Counted from the first letter of the stretch, positions 1 through 10,360 are shown. The stretch: DNA of 64,000 bases from Poseidonibacter antarcticus (GCF_003667345.1 NZ_RCWF01000003.1:124001-188000), one strand, 5' to 3'. A program made the numbers and translations. Notes: generated by a model from the sequence alone, not told the origin.

Positions 1-777
1 CTAAATTATTGACACTCTTGCATTTTCAATTTTGATTTTACCTTCTAATTCATATTCAAGTATTGTATCTCCAAATTTTGAAATAGCTTCCTCATAACTT
101 GGATTTGTATCACAAAAATCAAGGACTTTATCTTTGATTTTTGTTACTTGTGAAGTATTAGTAAATTGTTGAATAAACTCATCAATATCATAAATAGGTT
201 CTATTAAACCCTTTTTTACTAAGTCTTGTGTTCCTAAACTCTCATTTATTCTATGAGGTAAAGTATAGACTTTTTTACCCATTTTAAGTGCATAATTCAC
301 AGAAGTTAAACTTCCTGATTTTAAATCAGCTTGGGTAACTATTAAAATATCACCAAGAGCAACAACTATTTCATTTCTTAGTACAAAAGTATAATTCCTA
401 GCTTTTTCACCTTCTTTATAAGCTGAAAGAACTAAGCCTTTTTCTTCAATATTAGAAATTAGATTTTTATTTACACTTGGGTATCTTATATCTAAACCAT
501 TTGCAACTACTGCAATTGTATTGTCTTCCCTTGCTGCAAAATGTGAAATAGCATCAACACCCATAGCAGCACCGCTTACAATACAAATATCTAAGCTTGA
601 TAGTTTTGATGCTAATTTATGAGTAAACTCTTTAGTATAAGCATTTGGACGTCTAGTACCTATTATAGATACTTTTTTCTTTTCTAAAAGTTTTGTATTT
701 CCTATATAAAAAAGTTCTTTAGGATACTTTTTCATATTATTTAGTTCTTCTATATTAAATGTGACTTTATTAATCAT
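1..777 (-). CDS. dprA: DNA processing protein DprA
   Basis: DprA/Smf protein of natural transformation: binds incoming single-stranded DNA in the cytoplasm and loads RecA. The 258 residues carry the Rossmann-like DprA core: IGTRRP (39-44), SGAAMGVDAISH (68-79), ANGLDIRYP (92-100), a RNEIVVALGD segment (134-143) and SGSLTS (154-159). The tail after about 210 could be a small winged-helix domain. It is much shorter than the about 370-residue enterobacterial Smf because the N-terminal SAM-like domain is absent, as in Helicobacter DprA. The ATG at 777 has AGGA a few bases upstream. The stop codon is the very first triplet of the window, so the gene is complete. It is the last visible gene of a minus-strand run after ilvC and the deacetylase, an order I recall from Campylobacter. 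Confidence 0.95.
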   Translation of the reverse strand: MINKVTFNIEELNNMKKYPKELFYIGNTKLLEKKKVSIIGTRRPNAYTKEFTHKLASKLSSLDICIVSGAAMGVDAISHFAAREDNTIAVVANGLDIRYPSVNKNLISNIEEKGLVLSAYKEGEKARNYTFVLRNEIVVALGDILIVTQADLKSGSLTSVNYALKMGKKVYTLPHRINESLGTQDLVKKGLIEPIYDIDEFIQQFTNTSQVTKIKDKVLDFCDTNPSYEEAISKFGDTILEYELEGKIKIENARVSII

Positions 778-855
778 TTAAATCCTAATAAATAAACTAT
801 ATTTATAATATAGTTTATTATATATTGTAAAGCTTAAATGAATAATTCTTAGATA

Positions 856-1923
856 TTAAAGGTAAGGAAGTTTATTTATATAAACAGCTTGAACATCTTT
901 TAATAAGCTTTTAGATTCTTTTAATACTTTGATTGTCATAGAATGAGGATGTCCAATTGCAATAGCATAACCTCTTTTTTTTGCTATTTTAATAGCTTTT
1001 TTTAATTGATTTTGTATGTATACATAATCTCTTTTATTATCAAGAAAAGTGTTTCTTACAATATAAGGCATAGAATATTTTTTTGCATATTTTTTTGCAA
1101 CAGATTTTGCTGATGTTCTACTGTCTACAAAAACAAAGTTGTATTTTTTTAGAGCTTTAAAAAGTTTATCCATAGCTTTATCATTTTGGGTAAATACTGA
1201 ACCTGTATGGTTATTTGTATATATAGCATTTGGATAGAGTTTTCGTAAGTTTTTAACAATACTTTCAATTCTTGCATAAGAGTCATTTATATTTAAAGTT
1301 GTAATTTCAGTAGATTTAAATCTAGGAGAAGCTTGCATAGGAAAATGAATCATATAAACAGGTATATCTTGTGCAACTTTAGCTGAATGTATATGTCCTT
1401 TTTGTGGAGGAAGAAAAGACATTGTTACAGGGTAACCAATATCTAAAATAGCTTTTTTTTGTCTACTTGTAGTTATATCATCAAGAATAATAATAAGTTT
1501 TGGTTTATCATTCTTATTTACTTCTTTTACTACTATTTTCTTTTTTTCTTCATTTTGCTTAACTTTTTTTACAGTTTTTATTTGTTTTGATTCTTTATCA
1601 ATAAAATCTTTTTTTGACTCTTCTGTTACTTCTTCAAATTTCTCCTCAGGTTTCTTTTTTGGAGTTTCAATTTTTGGAGTTTTAATTTTTTCAAAATATT
1701 CATCTAATTTTTTATCTTGATATTTTTTAATATCATTAGATTCTGATTTTAAAATATTGTTATTAATACTTTTATTTGAACTCTCATTCGTCATTATAAA
1801 ATAGCTTAATGCACTAGCTATTAATGCAAATAAAAATATTAGTAGAAAAATTTTTACTAATTTAGATTTAGAAATTGATGAAGATGTTTTTTTTTGTTTT
1901 CGTTTAGTTTTTTTATTATTCAT
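856..1923 (-). CDS. Divergent polysaccharide deacetylase family protein, membrane anchored
   Basis: YibQ/DUF610-type divergent polysaccharide deacetylase. A lysine-rich cytoplasmic start is followed by one membrane helix (about 23-44), a lysine/glutamate-rich linker (45-140) and a periplasmic catalytic-type domain (141-355). Visible motifs are the Asp pair D148-D149 in LDDI, H193 in MIHFPMQ, NNHTGS (237-242) and GHPHS (324-328), the family counterparts of metal and catalytic positions of NodB-like enzymes. The substrate is unknown; a role at the cell wall is inferred from topology. It follows ilvC by 47 bp. There is no clear SD next to its ATG; the nearest AAGGAAG lies inside a hairpin at 1941-1963. 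Confidence 0.85.
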   Translation of the reverse strand: MNNKKTKRKQKKTSSSISKSKLVKIFLLIFLFALIASALSYFIMTNESSNKSINNNILKSESNDIKKYQDKKLDEYFEKIKTPKIETPKKKPEEKFEEVTEESKKDFIDKESKQIKTVKKVKQNEEKKKIVVKEVNKNDKPKLIIILDDITTSRQKKAILDIGYPVTMSFLPPQKGHIHSAKVAQDIPVYMIHFPMQASPRFKSTEITTLNINDSYARIESIVKNLRKLYPNAIYTNNHTGSVFTQNDKAMDKLFKALKKYNFVFVDSRTSAKSVAKKYAKKYSMPYIVRNTFLDNKRDYVYIQNQLKKAIKIAKKRGYAIAIGHPHSMTIKVLKESKSLLKDVQAVYINKLPYL

Positions 1924-1940
1924 ATATAAGAAAGAAATAA

Positions 1941-1963
1941 ATTAAGGAAGAAACTTCCTTAAT
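1941..1963 (-). terminator. Hairpin between ilvC and the deacetylase gene
   Basis: Perfect 10-bp stem (ATTAAGGAAG at 1941-1950 with CTTCCTTAAT at 1954-1963) and a 3-base loop, 8 bases past the ilvC stop. On the minus strand it is followed by a T-rich stretch, so it may be a partial terminator that lowers expression of the downstream deacetylase and dprA. It could also hide a Shine-Dalgarno-like sequence. Confidence 0.55.
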
Positions 1964-1970
1964 CTATAAA

Positions 1971-3017
<1,047 letters not shown>

Positions 3018-3126
3018 TTAGAGATTATACTGAAAAAAAGTTAAAAACTTGGTAATTTGATATAAAACATACAAATACTTAACATATTTTAGATAGGATT
3101 ACACTATATATACAGAAGGAATAAAA

Positions 3127-4980
3127 TTGCTAAAAGAGCTTTTTACAAAAATACAAAAACAAGATAATACTTATACTAAAAGTGAATTAATTGAAATAGA
3201 AAAATTTATTAAAAAAGATATTATAGTTAAATTAGATGACAATAACTATGAACTTAATTCAAAATATAAAGTCGCAATTGTAAATGTAGGTAAAAACCTA
3301 GTAATACTTGAAGACTTATTAAGTGAGCATAAAAATATCAAAATAGAATTTGACAATTTAAATGGTGCTTATAATGGTGATTTGGTATTAGCAAAAAGAA
3401 TTTTTAATCCAAGATCTAGAATTAAAGCAAAAATCGTTGAAGTTTTAGATGGTAAAAGAAATGATATTTTAGTTTATATAAAAGAGAAATCTTTTTATAC
3501 AGTAAAAGAAAATATCAAATTAGAAAATAAAGGTGCTTTTAAATACGAAGATGGCGAAGTACTTTTAGTTGATAACAAATCTTTTGATTTAATTAAAAAT
3601 TTAGGAAATGTTAAAGATGCTAAAGTTGATGAATTAATATCATTACATCTTTATAATGAAGTAATTAGATTAGAAAAACCAATTGAAGTGAAAGCAAAAA
3701 TGGATGATGAAAAGCAAAGAGTTGATTTAACTCATTTGCCTTTTTGTACAATTGATCCAAACTCTGCAAAAGATCATGATGATGCTATTTATTATGATAA
3801 AGATGAAAAGGTTTTATATGTTGCAATTGCTGATGTTTCATATTTTGTAAAAGAGGGAAGTGCTTTAGATAAAATTGCATTTTTAAAATCAACTTCTATT
3901 TATTTACCTGGAAAAGTTTTGCCAATGCTTCCAAATGAACTAAGTGAAGATATGTGTTCTTTAAAAGAAGGTGTTGAAAGATATTCTTATGTGTTTAAAA
4001 TAGAGTTAGATTTAAAAAATAAATGTGCGAAAAAATCACAACTTTTTGAAGCTATTATAAAATCACATAGAAAATACTCTTATGGAAGAATTGATAGAGT
4101 TTTAGATGGAAAACTAGATCAATATGGAGATACAGATAAAACAATATTTGATTATCTTATTCCTTTATATGAAATCACGAAAAGTTTTAGAGCTAAAAGA
4201 TTAGAAAAAGGTTATGATTTTAGAACAACTGAGTTAAGATTAAAACTTAAAAACTTTAAAGTTGTATCTGTTGAGAGTGAAAAATCAACTGCTTCTCATC
4301 AACTAGTAGAAGAGTGTATGCTTTTAGCAAATATTGAAGCTAGTAAAAAAGTAAATAATGTAGGAATATATAGAATTCATGAAGAGCCGTCTTTAAAAGC
4401 TATTTCAAGATTAGTAGATGATGTAAATATTTTAGGTGTAAAAGTAAAAGTACAAAATGATGTACACGATACAATTACACATATTCAAAAAAAAGCTAGT
4501 GATGTAATGATGAGTGAAGAAATTGATGAATTAATTATTCAATCACAAACTCAAGCAAAATATAGCTCAAAAAATTTAGGTCACTTTGGTTTAGGATTCT
4601 CTTCTTATTCTCATTTTACCTCGCCAATTAGAAGGTATTCAGATTTAATTTTACATAGAATATTAAAATCAAAACAAACACCTGAAAATATTGATGATAT
4701 ATGTAGTCATATTTCTTTAAATGAAAGAAAAGTTGCACAACTTGTTTGGGATTATGAAGATAGAAAATATGCAAGATGGGCAAATGATAATATTGGAAGT
4801 GATATAAAAGTTAAAATAGTAGATACAGATAGGAATAGAGCAGTTTCTTATGATAGTATTTCTGGTTTAAAAGTTACTATTGATAATATTAAAGGTCAAA
4901 AGTTATTCACTAAATTAAAAGTGAAGATTAAAAGTGTAGATCTTATGACTAAAGAAATCATAGCAAGTATTAAATATTAA
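3127..4980 (+). CDS. rnr: Ribonuclease R (RNB family exoribonuclease)
   Basis: Processive 3'-5' exoribonuclease that degrades structured RNA. Residues 1-200 hold OB/cold-shock-like RNA-binding modules. The RNB catalytic domain spans about 200-520, with the acidic cluster D210, D216, D218 and D219 in the DPNSAKDHDDA segment. A region near 480-505 (LGFSSYSHFTSPIRRYSD) is the conserved RNB C-terminal signature. An S1-like domain ends the protein (about 545-617). At 617 residues it is shorter than E. coli RNase R (813) but usual for Campylobacterota. It starts with TTG preceded by AAGGAATAAAA. holA follows after 20 bp, so the two are probably cotranscribed. Confidence 0.93.
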   Translation: MLKELFTKIQKQDNTYTKSELIEIEKFIKKDIIVKLDDNNYELNSKYKVAIVNVGKNLVILEDLLSEHKNIKIEFDNLNGAYNGDLVLAKRIFNPRSRIKAKIVEVLDGKRNDILVYIKEKSFYTVKENIKLENKGAFKYEDGEVLLVDNKSFDLIKNLGNVKDAKVDELISLHLYNEVIRLEKPIEVKAKMDDEKQRVDLTHLPFCTIDPNSAKDHDDAIYYDKDEKVLYVAIADVSYFVKEGSALDKIAFLKSTSIYLPGKVLPMLPNELSEDMCSLKEGVERYSYVFKIELDLKNKCAKKSQLFEAIIKSHRKYSYGRIDRVLDGKLDQYGDTDKTIFDYLIPLYEITKSFRAKRLEKGYDFRTTELRLKLKNFKVVSVESEKSTASHQLVEECMLLANIEASKKVNNVGIYRIHEEPSLKAISRLVDDVNILGVKVKVQNDVHDTITHIQKKASDVMMSEEIDELIIQSQTQAKYSSKNLGHFGLGFSSYSHFTSPIRRYSDLILHRILKSKQTPENIDDICSHISLNERKVAQLVWDYEDRKYARWANDNIGSDIKVKIVDTDRNRAVSYDSISGLKVTIDNIKGQKLFTKLKVKIKSVDLMTKEIIASIKY

Positions 4981-5000
4981 ATTAGGAAATAATATAGACA

Positions 5001-5981
5001 ATGTATAGAAACGAATTTGATAATCATTTAAGACAAAATAAAAAATTTAATGCATATATGTTTTATGGACAATCAACTTATTTAGTTGATTATTATACGA
5101 ATATTGTTGCAAATTCTTTAGGTAATAAAGATGAGATTGAAAAACTATATTTTGATGAATATAATTTTAAATATGCAAAAGATAAGTTGCTTCAATCTTC
5201 ACTATTCTCGTCTAATAATATTTTATTAATAAAATGTGAAAAAAAACTTCCTAAAAAAGAAGTTGATACATTAGTAGAAGCTTGTAATACTAATATGGAT
5301 AGTACAGTAATTTTTTCATGTATTGGAGATAGTGATTTTAAAACGATGGAAAAAAGTTTTTCACCTAAAACAAATTCCGTGGTTGTACGGATGTTTGCTC
5401 CAAATGATAATGAAGCAGTTAGACTTATTGAAAATGAAGCAAAAAAACTAAATATTAATTATGAGTTGTCCGCATTAAATCATTTATATTTTATGCATAA
5501 AAATGATTTGTCTTTATGTATAAACGATTTATCAAAGTTAGCAATATTAGATGAAAAAATAAACCAAAATATAATAAATACACATTGTTTTGGTATTGGA
5601 ATTGTATCATTTGAAGATTTTTTACATGATTTACTAAATGGAAAAGATATAAGTGAAGATATAAATTTATTATTAGAAGAGGGTGTAAATGAGATTTTTC
5701 TAATAAATCAAGTAACATCTTTTATTCAACAACTTTTTATGATTTCATCATATACAAGAGCAATTGGAGCACCTAATCCAAAAGAAATATTAGGATTTAA
5801 TCCTCCAAAAAAAATTTGGGAAAAAAAGTCTAAACTAGCAATAAATATAAAACCTGAAAAATTTCAAAAGATGCTAGAATTTTTATTAAATATTGAATTA
5901 GAACTAAAAAGTTCAAAAATAGATAAATCAAATTTATATTTACAAGCAAGCCTAAGAAAGTTTACAGTTTTATTTGGGTAA
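5001..5981 (+). CDS. holA: DNA polymerase III delta subunit
   Basis: Clamp-loader delta subunit, which opens the beta sliding clamp during replication. Sequence conservation is low, as usual for this family, but the N-terminal YMFYGQSTYLVDYYT segment, the HKNDLSLCINDLSKL segment near the middle, the length (326 residues) and the position after rnr all fit. Walker motifs are degenerate, as expected for delta. The SD is weak (AGGAAAT about 13 bases upstream). It ends 83 bp before rpsF. Confidence 0.9.
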   Translation: MYRNEFDNHLRQNKKFNAYMFYGQSTYLVDYYTNIVANSLGNKDEIEKLYFDEYNFKYAKDKLLQSSLFSSNNILLIKCEKKLPKKEVDTLVEACNTNMDSTVIFSCIGDSDFKTMEKSFSPKTNSVVVRMFAPNDNEAVRLIENEAKKLNINYELSALNHLYFMHKNDLSLCINDLSKLAILDEKINQNIINTHCFGIGIVSFEDFLHDLLNGKDISEDINLLLEEGVNEIFLINQVTSFIQQLFMISSYTRAIGAPNPKEILGFNPPKKIWEKKSKLAINIKPEKFQKMLEFLLNIELELKSSKIDKSNLYLQASLRKFTVLFG

Positions 5982-6010
5982 AATCCGTGACTTTATAAAA
6001 AAAGTACCCT

Positions 6011-6042
6011 TGCTGATATTAGTGAAAACTAGAATACTGGCA
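6011..6042 (+). promoter_or_regulatory. Structured leader upstream of rpsF (candidate)
   Basis: An imperfect hairpin can be drawn from TGCTG...TGGCA around a TTAGT-GAAA-ACTAG core (GNRA-type tetraloop), ending shortly before the AAGGAG SD of rpsF. rpsF operons in many bacteria carry an S6:S18-binding leader. The position and bulged stem fit that idea, but I cannot see the CCG element reported for that leader, so this is only a candidate. Confidence 0.3.
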
Positions 6043-6064
6043 TGATCTATAAGGAGAAAATTAG

Positions 6065-6433
6065 ATGTCTAAATTAAAACATTACGAAACAATGTTTATT
6101 GTTAAACCTACTTTAACAGAAGAAGAAACAGTAGCACAAATTGATAGTGTAAAAGCTACAATTGAAAAGAATGGTGGAGAAATCATTGCATATGATAACA
6201 TGGGTTCTCAACAATTAGCTTACGAAATTGAAAAAAACAAAAGAGGTTACTACTTTGTTGCATATTTCAAAGGTGAACCAGCTGGAATTGCAGAAATCGA
6301 AAGAAATTACAGAATCAATGAAAATATCATGAGATTCATTTTTATTAAATATGAAAGTAAAAAAGAGATTGCTGCTTGGACTAAAATGAGTGACGCTGCT
6401 GCTGCAAAAACTGCTGCTAAAGCTGCTAAGTAA
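6065..6433 (+). CDS. rpsF: 30S ribosomal protein S6
   Basis: Small-subunit protein that forms a heterodimer with S18 on the central domain of 16S rRNA. The 122 residues include the typical [10 protein letters not shown] start, the [10 protein letters not shown] strand and the [10 protein letters not shown] segment, followed by an Ala/Lys-rich C-terminal tail. The AAGGAG SD lies 10 bases upstream. It is the first gene of the classic rpsF-ssb-rpsR operon, with gaps of 20 and 18 bp. Confidence 0.98.
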   Translation: MSKLKHYETMFIVKPTLTEEETVAQIDSVKATIEKNGGEIIAYDNMGSQQLAYEIEKNKRGYYFVAYFKGEPAGIAEIERNYRINENIMRFIFIKYESKKEIAAWTKMSDAAAAKTAAKAAK

Positions 6434-6453
6434 ATTAAACTAAGGACTTAAGT

Positions 6454-6990
6454 ATGTATAATAAAGTAATTATGGTAGGGAATTTAACAAGAGATATTGA
6501 ATTAAGATATTTACCATCTGGTGCAGCAATTGCAAAATCTGCTATTGCAACATCATACAAGTTTAAATCTGCATCTGGAGAACAAAAAGACGAAGTTTGT
6601 TTCTTGGATTTTAATATGTTTGGAAGATCTGCTGAAGTTGCTAATCAATACTTACGAAAAGGTTCTAAAGTTTTATTAGAAGGTAGACTTGTATTTGAAC
6701 AATGGACTGCTCAAGATGGAACTAATAGAAATAGACACTCTTTAAGAGTTGAAACTATGAAAATGTTAGATTCAAAAAGTGATTCAATGAATAATAATGC
6801 TGGTGGTAACCAAGGTTATAATCCTCAAGGATCGTATAATCAGCCAGCACAAAATCAATATAATAATACATCTAATACTCAGAATACTCAAGGTTCTCAA
6901 AACAACTATGGTGGTAATAATCAAGCATCAACTATGCCTGAGCAAAAAATACCTGAAATAGATATAGATGAAGACGAAATACCGTTTTAA
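6454..6990 (+). CDS. ssb: Single-stranded DNA-binding protein
   Basis: Tetrameric OB-fold protein that coats ssDNA in replication, repair and recombination. The OB domain covers about residues 1-110, beginning YNKVIMVGNLTRDIELRY. A low-complexity Asn/Gln/Gly-rich linker follows (about 112-160), and the acidic tip DIDEDEIPF (170-178) is the docking peptide for partner proteins. It lies between the S6 and S18 genes, which ties its expression to ribosome synthesis. Confidence 0.98.
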   Translation: MYNKVIMVGNLTRDIELRYLPSGAAIAKSAIATSYKFKSASGEQKDEVCFLDFNMFGRSAEVANQYLRKGSKVLLEGRLVFEQWTAQDGTNRNRHSLRVETMKMLDSKSDSMNNNAGGNQGYNPQGSYNQPAQNQYNNTSNTQNTQGSQNNYGGNNQASTMPEQKIPEIDIDEDEIPF

Positions 6991-7008
6991 CATATAAAGG
7001 AAAACGAC

Positions 7009-7266
7009 ATGGCTGAAAGAAGAAAGTACGGAAAAAAATATTGTAAATATACTGAAATGAAAATTGATTTCATTGATTATAAAAATTCTGATTTATTAAA
7101 GATTTCTATGAGTGAAAGAGGTAAAATTATGCCTAGAAGACTTACAGGAAACTCTAAAAATTCTCAAGAAATGGTAGAAAAAGCAATTAAAAGAGCAAGA
7201 CATATGGCATTAGTTCCATATATTGTTAATACTAAAAATATTACAGATCCAGCTTTTTCTAGATAG
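7009..7266 (+). CDS. rpsR: 30S ribosomal protein S18
   Basis: S6 partner in the 30S platform. The 85 residues contain the conserved [17 protein letters not shown] segment and the [12 protein letters not shown] rRNA-binding stretch. An AAAGGAAAACGAC leader supplies the SD. It is the last gene of the S6-SSB-S18 operon, closed by a strong terminator just downstream. Confidence 0.98.
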   Translation: MAERRKYGKKYCKYTEMKIDFIDYKNSDLLKISMSERGKIMPRRLTGNSKNSQEMVEKAIKRARHMALVPYIVNTKNITDPAFSR

Positions 7267-7282
7267 TATCTAGTTAAAGTTT

Positions 7283-7321
7283 AAAAAAAAGGGAAGATGC
7301 ATATGCATCTTCCCTTTTTTT
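7283..7321. terminator. Intrinsic terminator after rpsR (bidirectional)
   Basis: A perfect 24-base palindrome (GGGAAGATGCAT at 7291-7302 and its complement at 7303-7314) flanked by eight A on the left and seven T on the right. It ends the rpsF-ssb-rpsR transcript and is symmetric enough to stop minus-strand transcription from cysS as well. Confidence 0.93.
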
Positions 7322-7348
7322 ATGTCTGAATAAACTATATTTAATCAA

Positions 7349-7376
7349 AAAAGGTTTAGAATATTCTAAACCTTTT
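7349..7376 (-). terminator. Palindrome spanning the cysS stop codon
   Basis: A perfect 28-base inverted repeat centred at 7362/7363 (left arm AAAAGGTTTAGAAT). The last codons and stop of cysS (stop at 7366-7368) form one arm, so the terminator hairpin is built partly from coding sequence. On the minus strand it is followed by TTTT. Confidence 0.65.
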
Positions 7377-8769
7377 CCCAAACAACACCTGCTGGTGTAT
7401 CCATAAGAGAAATACCTAAGTTAGATATTTCATCTCTTACTTTATCAGCAGTATCAAAATCTTTTGCTTTTTTTGCTTCTGTTCTCTTTTCTATTAGTTC
7501 TTCTATTTCAGTTTTTTCTTCATTTGATATTCCAAATTGAAAATATGAATAAGCATCGTTATTTCCAATTCCAAGAACTTCTGAAATAAATTCTATATTT
7601 GCAACAAGTTCTTTTTTTAATGCTTTATCTTTTGGATTAATATCAAGTTTATCATTTGCAGATGAAATCATTTCATCAATAAAAGATATTGCTTTTGATG
7701 TATTTATATCATCATTTAAAGCATCAATTATTTTATCTTTGAACTCTTTATTTACCTCACTTAAAGCTACTCCATAAACTCTTTTTTTAACTCTATACAG
7801 TTTATCTAGTCGCTTTTTTGATGAAAGTAAATCTTCTTCATTAAAGTTAAAATCAGTTCTATAATGTGCTGTTAATAAATAAAATCTAATAACTTCTCCA
7901 CTATAAGATTTAAGTACATCTTTTAAGAAAAATGAATTACCAAGTGATTTACTCATTTTTTCACCATCAATATTAACAAAACCATTGTGCATCCAGTATT
8001 TTGCTATTTCTTGATTTGATGAACATCTTGTTTGGGCTGCTTCATTTTCATGATGAGGGAAAAGTAAATCAGCCCCACCACCGTGAATATCTATTTGATA
8101 AGGTGTATTTTTATATGCAAGATGTTTTTCAATCATAGCTGAACACTCAATATGCCAACCAGGACGTCCATTTCCAAAACTTGCTTCAAAAACTACATCT
8201 TCATCTTTAGCAAATTTCCATAGTGCAAAATCAGAAGAGTTTCTTTTTTCAGTATTAATTTCAACTCTTGCTTGTGAATTCTCATCACTTGCACGATGAG
8301 AAATACATCCATAAGTTGAGTCTTTTGATGTATCAAAGTAAACACCATTTGAAATTACATAAGCTATGTTTTTTGAGATTAGGTTATTAATCATCTCTTT
8401 CATAACTTCTAAGTTTTGTGTAGCTTTTGGTTCTAGTGTATTATCTAGAACGTTTAAGGCTCTCATATCAGCTTTATAGGCATTAATATATTCACTTGTA
8501 ATATCTTCTAAGGTTCTAGATGTTTGATACATCTTTTTTATGATTTTATCATCTATATCTGTAAAATTTTTTGTCATTGTTACTTCATAGCCATTTATTT
8601 TTAAAACTCTATGAAGTAAATCAAAGGCAATAGCTGATCTTGCATGACCTAAATGTGAATCATCATAAACTGTTGGTCCACATACGTAAATCTTTGCTTT
8701 TTTATCTTCTATTGACTGAAATTCAACTTTTTCTTTTTTTACTGAATCATAAATATATATCTTTTTCAT
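7366..8769 (-). CDS. cysS: Cysteinyl-tRNA synthetase
   Basis: Class I aminoacyl-tRNA synthetase charging tRNA-Cys. C30 in VCGPTVYD begins the zinc site, HLGH (39-42) is the HIGH-motif equivalent, GWHIECSAM is the second zinc element, HHENE the third, and KMSKSLGN lies at about 268-275. The length (467) matches the bacterial enzyme (461 in E. coli). It begins one base after the nusA stop, so the two are cotranscribed. Confidence 0.98.
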   Translation of the reverse strand: MKKIYIYDSVKKEKVEFQSIEDKKAKIYVCGPTVYDDSHLGHARSAIAFDLLHRVLKINGYEVTMTKNFTDIDDKIIKKMYQTSRTLEDITSEYINAYKADMRALNVLDNTLEPKATQNLEVMKEMINNLISKNIAYVISNGVYFDTSKDSTYGCISHRASDENSQARVEINTEKRNSSDFALWKFAKDEDVVFEASFGNGRPGWHIECSAMIEKHLAYKNTPYQIDIHGGGADLLFPHHENEAAQTRCSSNQEIAKYWMHNGFVNIDGEKMSKSLGNSFFLKDVLKSYSGEVIRFYLLTAHYRTDFNFNEEDLLSSKKRLDKLYRVKKRVYGVALSEVNKEFKDKIIDALNDDINTSKAISFIDEMISSANDKLDINPKDKALKKELVANIEFISEVLGIGNNDAYSYFQFGISNEEKTEIEELIEKRTEAKKAKDFDTADKVRDEISNLGISLMDTPAGVVWEKV

Positions 8770-8770
8770 C

Positions 8771-9943
8771 TTATTTAAATAACGCTTCTAATGATGATGT
8801 ATCAGTTGTTTTTTCTTCGTTTCTTTTATTTTTACCTTCATCAGTAGGAGTTGAACCTTCAATTTCAACTAATTCAATTTCATATTTTGTAAGCATAGAA
8901 GCTAATCTAATATTTAAACCAGATTTACCAATTGCTTTTGATTTTTGATCACTTGGTATTGTAACAATTGCTTTACCTTTTTCATTAAATCCAGGTGCTT
9001 TTTCAATTTTAACAGATGAAATAATTGCAGGTGAAAGGGCTCGCGAAATAAACATTTCAGGAATTGCTGAATATTCAACACAATCAATATTTTCTCCACT
9101 TAATTGGAAAGAAACAGCTGAAATTCTTACACCTTTTACACCAACTACTGAACCAATTGGATCAATTTGTGGGTCAATACTAGTTAATGCAATTTTAGCT
9201 CTAGACCCAGGGATTCTAGCACTAGCTTCAATATGAACTTTTTCATCTTTAAGTTCAGGAACTTCAAGTGCTAATAAACACTCTAAGAATTTTGGAGAAG
9301 TTCTTGAAATATCAATAATTAAACCATTAGTTTTATCAATATTAACTCCTCTTACAACAGCTTTTACTGTATCTCCAACTTTAAAAGTTTCACCTTTGAT
9401 TCTACTTTTTCTTTGAAGCATACCTTTTACTTCACCAATTTCGATATAAGTGTTTTCTTGTCTATCCACTCTTGTAACAACACCAGATACAACTTTTCCT
9501 ATTTTATCTTTGTATTTTCCAAGTAGATTTTCTTCTATAAATCTTTGTATTCTATATTCAAAATTACTATGTAAAATAGTTGCTGCATTTCTTCCCATAT
9601 TTTCAAATTCTAAATCATAATCAATAAAATCACCGATTTCTAAATCCGCATCAATTTCTTTTGCTTCATCTAAATCAATAAAATTTTCTGCATTAATTTC
9701 TTTTCCATACTCATCTTCAACTTCACCAGTTAGTTTTTCATCACCAACTGCTAATACTTCGATTTTTTGTGATAAGTGTAATTTCTTATTTTCTCTATCT
9801 ATATTTGCATCGAATCTTAATGTTTCATCTACCATCTTCTCTGCTGTTTTGATTAATGCTTCTCTGAGTGCATTTTCAACATCTTCAATTTTTAGACCTT
9901 TTTCATATGCAATTGAGTCTAAAATATCTATAATTTTGTCCAT
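8771..9943 (-). CDS. nusA: Transcription termination/antitermination factor NusA
   Basis: RNA polymerase-associated factor controlling pausing, termination and antitermination. It has the N-terminal polymerase-binding domain (about 1-130), an S1 domain (about 145-210; KVVSGVVTRVD...GEVKGMLQ) and two KH domains (about 215-360; GVKGVRI and GKSGLNIRLAS). At 390 residues it lacks the C-terminal acidic repeats of the 495-residue E. coli protein, as is usual outside the gammaproteobacteria. It heads the nusA-cysS unit and diverges from the HP0268-like gene across 159 bp. Confidence 0.96.
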   Translation of the reverse strand: MDKIIDILDSIAYEKGLKIEDVENALREALIKTAEKMVDETLRFDANIDRENKKLHLSQKIEVLAVGDEKLTGEVEDEYGKEINAENFIDLDEAKEIDADLEIGDFIDYDLEFENMGRNAATILHSNFEYRIQRFIEENLLGKYKDKIGKVVSGVVTRVDRQENTYIEIGEVKGMLQRKSRIKGETFKVGDTVKAVVRGVNIDKTNGLIIDISRTSPKFLECLLALEVPELKDEKVHIEASARIPGSRAKIALTSIDPQIDPIGSVVGVKGVRISAVSFQLSGENIDCVEYSAIPEMFISRALSPAIISSVKIEKAPGFNEKGKAIVTIPSDQKSKAIGKSGLNIRLASMLTKYEIELVEIEGSTPTDEGKNKRNEEKTTDTSSLEALFK

Positions 9944-10102
9944 TAATAACCTTCTGTTAACTTTTTATTTGTTGACATTGAAATGTAATGTTTTGATTTC
10001 CAATGTAGTGTAGACAGATATTATATCTAAATCTCCTTTTATAAAAATTAAAGTAAATTTAAGATAAAATAATTAGCTAATTAAAAATAAAAGGCTTAAT
10101 AT

Positions 10103-10345
10103 ATGGAATTATTATTTGCAAGAACTGAATTAAGTGAAAAACCTAAAAAAGTGCAACTAGATAAAATTAAAGAAGATTTAAAAAAAGATGGTGAGAAAAT
10201 ATTCTATTTTGATAGAGATAACTCACATAAAGATATGATGGCATTGGTTGATGCTTTAGAAAATGAAGGCGTAAACGTATATTTTAGAGAAGTAAAATAT
10301 GGATTAGCTGATGATGAGTATATGTATGAGGTTCATGCACTTTAA
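10103..10345 (+). CDS. HP0268-family nuclease
   Basis: An 80-residue protein matching my memory of Helicobacter pylori HP0268, reported as a small nicking endonuclease and purine-specific ribonuclease with an Smr-like fold. The MELLFARTELSE start, the FYFDRDNSHKDMM segment and the EVHAL end are characteristic. The SD is weak (AAAAGGC about 10 bases before the ATG). miaB follows almost at once, an arrangement also present in Helicobacter and Campylobacter. Family assignment is firm; the cellular role is not established. Confidence 0.82.
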   Translation: MELLFARTELSEKPKKVQLDKIKEDLKKDGEKIFYFDRDNSHKDMMALVDALENEGVNVYFREVKYGLADDEYMYEVHAL

Positions 10346-10360
10346 AAGGTGATAAAAGCT

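Noticed and set aside
791-819. AT-only inverted repeat between the deacetylase and dprA genes
   Set aside because: An 11-bp stem of nearly all A/T with no U-tract; weak and expected by chance in this composition.
5491-5718. 75-codon minus-strand frame inside holA
   Set aside because: Low-complexity Leu/His-rich translation lying wholly within a well-supported gene; no SD or family match.
8640-8948. 102-codon plus-strand frame across the cysS/nusA junction
   Set aside because: Antisense to two conserved genes; the Phe/Leu/Ser-rich translation is typical of the complement of AT-rich coding DNA.
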